Of a stretch of 64,000 nucleotides of DNA, positions 54,305-64,000 are shown one piece after another. The position numbers were made by a program, and so were the translations under genes. The first letter of the stretch is position 1; each line of letters starts with the position of its first letter. This DNA comes from Pseudomonas paraeruginosa PA7 (GTDB lineage: Bacteria; Pseudomonadota; Gammaproteobacteria; Pseudomonadales; Pseudomonadaceae): the NCBI RefSeq assembly GCF_000017205.1, contig NC_009656.1, positions 5,088,001-5,152,000 on the forward strand, read 5' to 3'. Below the pieces are notes generated by a model that saw nothing but the letters and a program-made list of their open reading frames with translations, ran no database searches and had not been told where the DNA came from.

Positions 54305-55650
54305 CACGCGAGTTCCTCTACGGCTTTGGCGAACAGGCGTCCGCGTTCTTCGAAGTTCTTGAACATGTCCAGGCTCGCGCAGGCCGGCGACAACAGCACC
54401 GCATCGCCTTCGCGGGCCAGCTCGGCGGCCTGCCGGACTGCTTCGTCCAGCGTTGCGACGCGCACCAGCGGTACCGCGTTGCCCAGTGCCTGGGCAATCA
54501 GCCCGGCGTCACGGCCAAGCAGTACCACCGCCCGGCAGAAGCGCGCGACCGGCTCGCGCAGGTCATGGAAATCGGCGCCCTTGCCATCGCCGCCGGCGAG
54601 CAGCACCAGCTTGCCGTCGATGTCGGCACCCAGCCCCTCGATCGCCGCCAGGGCGGCGCCGACGTTGGTGGCCTTGGAATCGTCGTAGTAGCTCACGCCC
54701 TGCCGCTCGCGTACCCACTGGCAGCGATGAGCCAGGCCGGAAAACGCCTTCAGCGCGCCGAGCATGGCGTCGAACGGCAGGCCGACCGCATGGCCCAGCG
54801 CCAGCGCGGCGAGCGCGTTGGAATAATTGTGGGCGCCACGGATCTTCAGTTCGCCAACCGGCAGCAGCTTGTCGAACTGGAACGCCAGCCACTTCTGGCC
54901 GTCTTCCTCGATCAGGCCGAAAGCCTTGAAGTCCGGCTTGTTCAGGCCGAACGACCAGCACGGCACGGTATCGGCGATCAGCGGTCGGGTCAGGGCATCG
55001 GCGCGATTCACCACGACCTGGCGGGCACCGCGGAAGATCCGGTGCTTGGCCAGGTGGTAGTCAGCCATGCCGTCGTAGCGATCCATATGGTCTTCGCTGA
55101 CGTTCAGCACGGTCGCCACCTCGGCGTTGAGGCGATCGCAGGTTTCCAACTGGAAGCTCGACAGCTCCAACACGTACAGCTCGATGTCGTCGGCCAGCAG
55201 GTCGAGCGCCGGGGTGCCGAGGTTGCCGCCGACGGCGACACGCTTGTCCGCGGCCACCGCCATTTCGCCCACCAGGGTGGTCACGGTGCTCTTCGCGTTG
55301 GAACCGGTGATGGCGACGATCGGGGCCTTCGCCTCGCGGGCGAAGAGATCGATGTCACCGGAGATGCGCACGCCTTTCGCGGCGGCCTGTACCAGCGCGG
55401 GGGTGCGCAGCGACAAGCCGGGGCTGACGTAGAGTTCGCGGGCGGAGCAGAGGAACTCGGCGTCGAGTTCGCCGCAACGCACTTCCACCTGCGGATACTG
55501 GGCACGCAGGGTGGCCAGCTCCGGCGGGTTCTCTCGGGTATCGACCACGGCGAAAGGCAAGCCGCGGCGCGCCAGGTAGCGCACCAGGGACATGCCGCTC
55601 TTGCCGAGGCCGACAACGATGCGGAAGTGGTCGGAGGCGATCAGGCTCAT
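54304..55650 (-). CDS. murD: MurD, UDP-MurNAc-L-Ala-D-Glu ligase
   Basis: MurD adds D-glutamate. The 448 residues contain the N-terminal IVVGLGKSGMSLVRYLARRG, the ATP site ITGSNAKSTVTTLVGEM (Ala where most homologues have Gly) and YYDDSKATNVGAALAAIEG. ATG 55650 was chosen. A 13-base gap separates it from mraY. Confidence 0.97.
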   Translation of the reverse strand: MSLIASDHFRIVVGLGKSGMSLVRYLARRGLPFAVVDTRENPPELATLRAQYPQVEVRCGELDAEFLCSARELYVSPGLSLRTPALVQAAAKGVRISGDIDLFAREAKAPIVAITGSNAKSTVTTLVGEMAVAADKRVAVGGNLGTPALDLLADDIELYVLELSSFQLETCDRLNAEVATVLNVSEDHMDRYDGMADYHLAKHRIFRGARQVVVNRADALTRPLIADTVPCWSFGLNKPDFKAFGLIEEDGQKWLAFQFDKLLPVGELKIRGAHNYSNALAALALGHAVGLPFDAMLGALKAFSGLAHRCQWVRERQGVSYYDDSKATNVGAALAAIEGLGADIDGKLVLLAGGDGKGADFHDLREPVARFCRAVVLLGRDAGLIAQALGNAVPLVRVATLDEAVRQAAELAREGDAVLLSPACASLDMFKNFEERGRLFAKAVEELA

Positions 55651-55663
55651 GCTCTCTTCGTCC

Positions 55664-56746
55664 TCAACGCAGCTTCAAGGTGGCGAGGCCGATCAGCACC
55701 AGGATCACGGTGATGATCCAGAAGCGCACGATCACGCGCGGCTCCGGCCAGCCTTTCAGTTCGAAATGGTGATGGATCGGCGCCATGCGGAAGACGCGGC
55801 GTCCGGTCAGCTTGAAGGAAGCGACCTGGATCATCACCGAGAGGGTTTCCATGACGAACACCCCACCCATGATGAACAGCACGATTTCCTGGCGCACGAT
55901 CACCGCGATGGTGCCCAGCGCGGCGCCCAGCGCCAACGCGCCGACGTCGCCCATGAAGACCTGCGCCGGATAGGTGTTGAACCAGAGGAAGCCGAGGCCG
56001 GCGCCGACCAGCGCGGCGCAGAACACGATCAGCTCGCCGGCGCCCGGTACGTTGGGAATCAACAGGTACTCGGCGAACTTCACGTTGCCCGACAGGTAGC
56101 AGAAGATGCCCAGCGCGCCGGCAACCATTACCGTCGGCATGATCGCCAGGCCGTCGAGACCGTCGGTGAGGTTCACCGCATTGCTCGAACCGACGATGAC
56201 GAAGTAGGTCAGGACCACGAAGAAGATGCCCAACTGGATCTCGACGCTCTTCAGCATCGGCACGATCAGGGTGGTCTCGATCGGGGTTTCGGCAGTCATA
56301 TAGAGGAACACGGCGGCGCCGATGCCGAACACCGACTGCCAGAAGTACTTCCAGCGGCTCGGCAGGCCGCGGGAGTTCTTCTCGATCACCTTGCGGTAGT
56401 CGTCCACCCAGCCGATGGCACCGAACAGCAGGGTAACGACCAGCACCACCCACACGTAGCGGTTGGAAAGATCCGCCCACAGCAGCGTACTGATGGCGAT
56501 GGCGGTAAGGATCAGGGCGCCGCCCATGGTTGGGGTGCCCTTCTTCGACAGGTGCGACTGCGGACCGTCGTTGCGCACGGCCTGGCCGATCTGGCGGATC
56601 TGCAAGGTACGGATCATCCAGGGACCCAGCCACAGCGACAGCGACAGCGCGGTGAGCACGCTGAGGATGCCGCGCAGGGTCAGGTACTGGAAGACGCCGA
56701 AGCCCTTGTAGAACTGTTGCAGGTATTCGGCCAGCAGCAGGAGCAT
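55664..56746 (-). CDS. mraY: MraY, phospho-MurNAc-pentapeptide transferase
   Basis: MraY transfers phospho-MurNAc-pentapeptide to undecaprenyl phosphate, giving lipid I. The 360-residue, ten-TM enzyme carries [20 protein letters not shown] (Mg/substrate motif) and [19 protein letters not shown] 56746 overlaps the murF stop by one base (TAATG). Confidence 0.97.
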
Positions 56747-58122
56747 TAGTGACTCTCCTCGGAGGAACCGCACAGCGCCGCGACGACTTTGTCCATCGCC
56801 GCGCTGCGGGAACCCTTGATCAGAATGGTGGTTGTCGGTTGTTCGGTGGCCAGCGCCCGGATCAGGCTGGCCTGGTCGGCGAAATGCCGGCCCGCCTCGC
56901 CGAACGCCTGCACGGCGTTGGCCATCAGTGGCCCGACCGCGTACAGCGCGGATACCTTGCCGGCGGCGTAGGCGCCCACCTCGCGGTGGGCCTGCTCGGC
57001 CCAGGAACCGAGTTCGCCCATGTCTCCGAGGACCAGGACGGTGCGCCCGGAAAAGCCGCCCAGTATATCAATCGCCGCCAGCATTGACGCGGGGTTGGCG
57101 TTGTAGCTGTCGTCTATCACACGCAGCCCGCTGGCAGTCAGCTGCGCTACCGCGCGGCCCTTGACCGGTTGCAGCGCCTGCAGCCCGGCGACGATCCCGT
57201 CCAGCGGCACGCCCAGCGCATGGGCCGCGGCAGCGGCGGCCAGCGCATTGGCCACGTTATGCCGGCCCAGGAGATTGAGCTGGACCTGTGCCTCGCCCGC
57301 TACGCCGTGCAGCCGGAAGCCCATGCAGCCACGCGCGTCGCGCTGCAGATCGGCGGCATGGAAGTCGGCCTGGGCCTGCTCGAGGGAGAAGGTCAGCAGC
57401 GGACGCCCGTTGGCCCGCGCCTTCCAGGTGGCGAAGGCCTTGTCGTCCAGATTCAGCACCGCGGTGCCGTCGGCGGCCAGGCCTTCGAGGATCTCGCCCT
57501 TGGCCTCGACGATCTTCTCCGGCCCGCCGAACTCGCCGACATGGGCGGTCCCGGCATTGGTGATGATCGCCACGTGCGGGCGGGTCAGTCCGACCGTATA
57601 GGCGATCTCGCCGATGCGCGAGGCGCCCAGTTCGATCACTGCGCTACGGTGCTGCGGCGCCAGTTGCAGCAGGGTCAGCGGTACGCCGAGGTCGTTGTTC
57701 AGATTGCCACGGGTCGCCAGCACCGACTCGGCGTCGCCGGCCTGGGTACGCAGGATGCTGGCGAGCATCTCCTTGACCGTGGTCTTGCCGCTGGAGCCCG
57801 TCATGGCCGCCAGCGGACCGGTGAACTTGCGCCGGTTCAGCGCGCCCAGTCGCCCCAGGGCCGCACGGGTATCGCGCACCAGCAATTGCGGCAGGGGCGC
57901 GTCGGCGACTTCGCGCTCCACCAGCGCAGCCACCGCGCCCTTGGCGGCAACCTCGGCGAGATAGTCGTGGCCGTCGAAACGCGGCCCACTCAGGGCAATG
58001 AACAGTTGGCCGGGCCCGATGGCGCGACTGTCGGTGGAAACCGCCGAAAAGACGGCGTCCTCGCCGATCAGGCGGGCGTCCAGCGCGACCGTCAACTGGC
58101 TGAGGCGAAGAGGCTCAAGCAT
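56746..58122 (-). CDS. murF: MurF, D-Ala-D-Ala adding ligase
   Basis: MurF completes the UDP-MurNAc-pentapeptide. The 458 residues include [19 protein letters not shown] (P-loop), [21 protein letters not shown] and [23 protein letters not shown] 58122 ([17 protein letters not shown]) overlaps the murE stop by 8 bases. Confidence 0.97.
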
Positions 58123-59577
58123 GCGGCACCTCCCAGGCGGCCAGGGCGCGCTCGGCCTGCTCGATGTCGGAGAACGGATGGCGTACGCCGTCGATCTCCT
58201 GATAATCCTCGTGACCCTTGCCGGCCAGGAGCACCACGTCATCCACCGCAGCGGAAGCAATCAGATGGGCGATCGCCTCACCGCGCGACGGCAGGAAGGT
58301 AACCTTGTCAGCGGCAGCGAAGCCTTTGCGGATATCGGCGATGATCGCCGCACTGGCCTCGGTGCGCGGGTTGTCGTCGGTGACCAGCACCCCATCCGCC
58401 AGGCGTTCGGCGATCGCAGCCATCAGCGGACGCTTGCCGGCATCGCGATCGCCACCGCAGCCGAACAGGCATAGCAGGCGCGCGGCCGCGTGCGGACGCA
58501 GGGCCTCCAGGACTTTTTCCAGGGCGTCGGGAGTATGCGCGTAGTCCACCACCACCAGCGGCTTGTCGCCGCCTCCCAGGCGCTGCATGCGGCCGACCGG
58601 CCCCTGCAGTTGCGGCAAGGTGCGGAGGATATCGCCCAGGGGATAACCCAGGCCAAGCAACGCACCGACCGCCGCCAGCAGGTTGCTCAGGTTGAAGCGG
58701 CCGAGCAACGGGCTGCGCAGCAGGCCCTCGCCGTGCGGAGTGACCAGCGCCGCCTCGATGCCGGCGTCGCCGAAGCGCGCTTCGCGGCAATAGAGGAACG
58801 CCGAGCTGTCGGTGAGGCTGTAGGTGATCAGCTCCGAGTACTGCTCCTCGCCGGCCAGTCGACGGCCGAAATCGTCGTCCAGGTTGACCACCCGGCAGCG
58901 CAGGCCCGGCCAGGCGAACAGCTTGGCCTTGGCGGCGGCGTAGGCCTCCATCGAGCCGTGATAGTCGAGGTGGTCGCGGGACAGGTTGGTGAACACCGCG
59001 ATATCGAAACCGAGCGCCGCCACGCGCCCCTGGTCGAGGCCGTGGGAAGACACTTCCATCGCTACCGCGCGGGCGCCGGCCTGCTTCAGCGTGGCCAGCG
59101 TGGCCTGCACGGCGAGCGGGTCCGGGGTAGTGTGGCGGCCGCTTTCCAGCGCGCCATAGAAACCGGTGCCGAGGGTACCGACGATGCCGCAGCGCTCGCC
59201 GAGCAGGTCGAGGGCCTGGGCCACCAGTTGGCTGACGCTGGTCTTGCCATTGGTGCCGGTGACGCCGATCAGGTCCAGCCCGCGGCTCGGCTCGCCGTAG
59301 AAACGCCCGGCGACCGCCGACAGTTGCGCGGCCAGCCCCTTCACCGCGATCAGCGGCGCATCGCTGGGCGGCAACTCTCCGGCGCCTTCCGCCTCGTAAG
59401 CCACGGCAGCCGCGCCCTTGGCCAGGGCATCGGCGATGTGCGCACGACCATCCTGGCGCCCGCCCGGCACCGCCAGGAACAGGTCGCCCGGACGAACGCC
59501 GCGGCTATCCAGGGTCAGCTCGCGGATCAGCAGATCGCGCTCGGCCTGGGGAAACAGTTGGTTCAGGCTCATAGGCA

Positions 59578-59578
<1 letters not shown>
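58115..59578 (-). CDS. murE: MurE, meso-diaminopimelate adding ligase
   Basis: MurE adds meso-DAP to the stem peptide. The 487 residues include GVTGTNGKTSVSQLVAQAL (P-loop) and VTDDNPRTEASAAII, whose DNPR motif marks meso-DAP specificity. ATG 59578 overlaps the ftsI stop by one base (TGATG); a second ATG 6 bases later is an alternative start. Confidence 0.97.
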
Positions 59579-61603
<2,025 letters not shown>

Positions 61604-61607
<4 letters not shown>

Positions 61608-62545
61608 TTCAGCTTCTCCGCGACACGCATGACCGCGCTGCGCGAACGCGGGTTGGCCTTGAGTTCAGCCTCCGAAGCGTACTGCGGCTTGCCCAGCAGC
61701 TTCAGGCGCGGCTCGAAGACCTTGGAGCGGATCGGCAGATCGCGTGGCAGGTTGTCCGCCTCGCCCTTGGCATGCTTGCGCATGAACAGCTTGACGATGC
61801 GGTCTTCCAGGGAGTGGAAGCTGATCACCACCAGGCGGCCGCCGACGGCCAGCGATTCGAGCGCCGCATCGAGGCCACGCTCGAGATCGCCCAGTTCGTT
61901 GTTCACATGGATGCGCAGGCCCTGGAATGCCCGCGTCGCCGGGTTCTTGCCTTTCTCCCAGGCGGGATTGGCGACCGTGATCACTTCGGCGAGATCGGCG
62001 GTCCGCTCGAACGGGCGCTCCTGACGGCGCTGCACGATGGCGCGGGCCATGCGCTTGGCGAAACGCTCTTCGCCATATTCCTTGAAGACCCGGGCGATCT
62101 CCTCCTCCGCGGCGCTGGCGATGAACTCCGCAGCGCTGATGCCCTGGCCTGGATTCATGCGCATGTCCAGCGGACCGTCGTTGAGGAAGCTGAAGCCGCG
62201 CTCGGGATCGTCGAGTTGCGGCGACGACACGCCAAGGTCGAGCAGGACGCCATCGACCCGCCCTTCGAGACCGCGTGCGCGCACCTCATCGCCCAGTTCG
62301 GCGAACGAGCGCTGCACAATGACGAAGCGGCCGTCTTCGGCCGCCAATGCTTTTCCTGTCTGGATGGCCTGGGGATCTTTGTCGAATCCGAGCAGGCGCC
62401 CCCCGGTGCCCAGTTTCTCGAGCAAGGCTCGACTATGGCCCCCTCTTCCGAAGGTACCGTCCAGATAGCAGCCGTCCTCCCGTGGGGCCAGCGCGGAAAC
62501 GGCCTCCTCGAGCAGAACGGTGATATGGCGGTAGGTGGCATTCAT
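61604..62545 (-). CDS. rsmH: RsmH (MraW), 16S rRNA m4C1402 methyltransferase
   Basis: RsmH methylates N4 of C1402 in 16S rRNA. The 313 residues include [18 protein letters not shown] (SAM motif I) and [23 protein letters not shown] 62545 lies 2 bases after the mraZ stop. Interestingly rsmI, which 2'-O-methylates the same nucleotide, lies 1.2 kb upstream. Confidence 0.97.
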
Positions 62546-62547
62546 AG

Positions 62548-63003
62548 TCAAAGGATCAGGTCGCGTAGTTCGTCCGGCAGCCCACCGGGTTGTTTGATTG
62601 CCGCCAGGTCGGCTTCAGCCATGGCGTTCCAGGCATCCTCATCCCACAACTGAAACTTGTTCAGTTGCCCCACCAGCATCGCCCGCTTGTCCAGCTTGGC
62701 GTACTCGCGCAGGCGCGGCGGAATCAGGAAACGCCCGTTTCCGTCCAGTTCCAGATCGACGGCATTACCGATCAGCAGTCGCTGCAGGCGCCGGGTCTCC
62801 TCACGCAGGGACGGCAACTCGCGCAGCTTGGCTTCGATCAGTTCCCATTCGGGCAAGGGGTAGACGGTGAGGCAAGGGTCGACTGCATCGATGGTGACGA
62901 TGAGCTGGCCGGCACAACGCGAAACGAGCTCGTCACGATACCGACTCGGCATCGCGAGGCGCCCTTTGGCGTCGAGACTGATGGCATTAGCTCCGCGAAA
63001 CAC
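62548..63003 (-). CDS. mraZ: MraZ, transcriptional repressor of the dcw cluster
   Basis: MraZ is an AbrB/SpoVT-fold DNA-binding protein that represses its own operon by binding repeated TGGGN boxes. The 151 residues have two AbrB-like halves: [20 protein letters not shown] and [23 protein letters not shown] at 63003 was chosen to give [10 protein letters not shown]; an upstream start lacks the conserved N-terminus. Four boxes lie upstream. Confidence 0.95.
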   Translation of the reverse strand: MFRGANAISLDAKGRLAMPSRYRDELVSRCAGQLIVTIDAVDPCLTVYPLPEWELIEAKLRELPSLREETRRLQRLLIGNAVDLELDGNGRFLIPPRLREYAKLDKRAMLVGQLNKFQLWDEDAWNAMAEADLAAIKQPGGLPDELRDLIL

Positions 63004-63034
63004 GTCAGCGCTTCCCCTGTGGTTGGCTTTCCAT

Positions 63035-63069
63035 GCCAATTGATCCCACTTTTACCCACTTCATACCAC
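63035..63069 (-). promoter_or_regulatory. MraZ operator boxes (10-bp phased)
   Basis: On the minus strand, 5' to 3', the boxes are GTGGT (63069-63065), GTGGG (63059-63055), GTGGG (63049-63045) and a degenerate TTGGC (63039-63035). Each is repeated every 10 bases, the spacing known for MraZ operators (TGGGN with 5-base spacers). They lie between the predicted transcription start and the mraZ GTG. Confidence 0.85.
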
Positions 63070-63077
63070 TTCTGCAC

Positions 63078-63107
63078 ACTATAGAAATCCACACTCCCCA
63101 CCGTCAA
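63078..63107 (-). promoter_or_regulatory. Sigma-70 promoter of the mra/dcw cluster
   Basis: On the minus strand, TTGACG (63107-63102) and TATAGT (63083-63078) are 18 bases apart. The implied start near 63070 places the MraZ boxes at about +1 to +35, suitable for repression. Confidence 0.75.
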
Positions 63108-63321
63108 GGCGCGTCAGAAGTGAAAAATCCTTACAGGACGGAGATTTAGCGTGCTTTTGGAAGGTTGCGGAGCGCTTTTAGAAGTAAAAGAGATGACAAA
63201 ACACAATAAGTCCAAAGTCTTAGCCTTCGAACTTAAAGTGATTTATCAAGAGTTGCGGCTTTTCGCTTTTGCGACGGACGGATAAAACCGGGAAAAAGCG
63301 AAGAGAGTGGGAAGAAGTGGG

Positions 63322-63667
63322 AGAGTCGATCTATAAGCCGGGTTCTGTCGAGGACAGCCATTCCTCTGGGACGCACATCACTGTACGCCTCAAGCGACCT
63401 ACCCGAATCCAACGCGGGCCGCGCCAATGGATTCCTATTTGGTCTTGCTCCGAGTGGGGTTTACCTAGCCACGCACTGTTGCCAGCCGTGCGGTGCGCTC
63501 TTACCGCACCTTTTCACCCTTACCGGCGCTGCTGCGCTTAGGCGGTTATTTTCTGTGGCACTTTCCGTAGGCTCGCGCCTCCCAGGCGTTACCTGGCACT
63601 CTGCCCTATGGAGCCCGGACTTTCCTCCACCGCGCTATTGCGCGACAGCGACTGCCCAATCGACTCT
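63322..63667 (-). ncRNA. rnpB: RNase P RNA (type A)
   Basis: RNase P RNA is the catalytic RNA that removes tRNA 5' leaders. On the minus strand it starts AGAGTCGATTGGGCAGTCGC and contains the CR-I region GGAGGAAAGTCCGGGCTCCA, the AGGGTGAAAAGGTGCGGTAA segment and the 3' ATAAGCCGGGTTCTGTCGAG conserved block, ending at ATCGACTCT, which pairs with the 5' end. Length is about 346 bases. Ends were set from the complementary AGAGTCGAT/ATCGACTCT helix, so a few bases are uncertain. Confidence 0.96.
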
Positions 63668-63707
63668 CCGCCGACAAGGTTAGCGGGAGCAGGCGCGAAG
63701 AACAAGC

Positions 63708-64000
63708 TCAACTCTTCCCTTGGCGCTGCAAAGCCTGTTGATACAAAAGGTTTTTTCGCACCCCGGTGATTTCCGCCGCCAGCGCCGCGGCTTTCTTCAA
63801 CGGCAGCTCGGCAAGCAGCAGGTCGAGCACCCTGAGCGCCTCTGCACCGATCGACTCCTCGCCTTCCGGCGCCTGCCACCCCGCCACCAGCACAACGCAC
63901 TCGCCGCGCTGCTGGTTGCTGTCCGACGCGACCCAATCGTGCAGTTCGGCCAACGGTAGGCTGCGGATGGTCTCGAAGGTCTTGCTCAGCTCCCGCGCCA
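63708..64000 (-). CDS. rsmI: RsmI, 16S rRNA 2'-O-C1402 methyltransferase (3' part)
   Basis: The frame is open from the window edge to TGA at 63708, giving 97 codons of a C-terminus. It reads [19 protein letters not shown], then [10 protein letters not shown], and ends with a helical segment [20 protein letters not shown] and QALQRQGKS. This is the C-terminal region of RsmI (YraL), which 2'-O-methylates C1402. It is the partner modification of RsmH in this window. The N-terminal catalytic part is outside. rnpB follows on the same strand, 41 bases away. Confidence 0.88.
   Translation of the reverse strand, partial: ARELSKTFETIRSLPLAELHDWVASDSNQQRGECVVLVAGWQAPEGEESIGAEALRVLDLLLAELPLKKAAALAAEITGVRKNLLYQQALQRQGKS

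Noticed and set aside
63262..63302. Inverted repeat TTCGCTTTT/AAAAGCGAA after rnpB
   Set aside because: The stem is AT-rich with a 23-base loop and no clear T-run, so it is not called a terminator.

Overview
The window is a GC-rich, densely coded chromosomal segment of a Pseudomonas, almost certainly Pseudomonas aeruginosa. The gene content and order (sodB, bifA, icmP, mexVW, pncB, inaA, colRS, groESL, ampG, panE, argJ, secA, lpxC and the dcw cluster) and the protein lengths match what I know of that species. This assignment comes from recognition, not from a search. An IS3-family insertion between pncB and the inaA operon is not in the reference strain as I remember it, so this is probably another isolate.

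Left part (1-14.9 kb): a LysE/ArgO exporter, iron superoxide dismutase, the c-di-GMP phosphodiesterase BifA, and a four-gene iron-responsive lipoprotein cluster (imelysin IcmP, di-heme oxidoreductase, second imelysin, DUF1513) with two candidate Fur boxes. The MexVW efflux pump and nicotinate phosphoribosyltransferase follow.

Middle part (14.9-45 kb): a complete 1323-bp IS3-family element; a membrane/LPS-related group (small exported protein, InaA kinase-like protein, methyltransferase, ColRS, PAP2 phosphatase); a fluoride module (riboswitch, CrcB, and a DUF190 remnant with an internal in-frame loss); a secreted ParB-like protein; groESL with a sigma-32 promoter; fxsA; a HugZ-like protein; an SDR; two tandem DUF481 outer-membrane proteins; an alkyltransferase-like DNA repair protein; the AmpG muropeptide permease; MscS; YajQ; a response regulator with a degenerate GGDEF; PanE; a sensor kinase; a cobalamin adenosyltransferase; a Nudix-ThiE fusion; a GST; ArgJ; SecA; an M23 peptidase and the helicase loader DciA.

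Right part (45-64 kb): lpxC and the whole division/cell-wall cluster, read right to left: mraZ-rsmH-ftsL-ftsI-murE-murF-mraY-murD-ftsW-murG-murC-ddlB-ftsQ-ftsA-ftsZ, then lpxC and a terminator. Most junctions overlap by 1-11 bases, which suggests tight translational coupling. A sigma-70 promoter and four 10-bp-phased MraZ-type boxes precede mraZ. RNase P RNA and the 3' part of rsmI close the window.

I found no CRISPR, prophage, tRNA or clearly undescribed multi-gene system. The observations most worth a second look are the collapsed DUF190 gene beside crcB, the way the IS separates the inaA operon from a terminator it probably shared with pncB, a 21-bp-spaced direct repeat upstream of the mra promoter, a second MraZ-like box pair at the rnpB 3' end, and overlapping divergent start codons at 28973.
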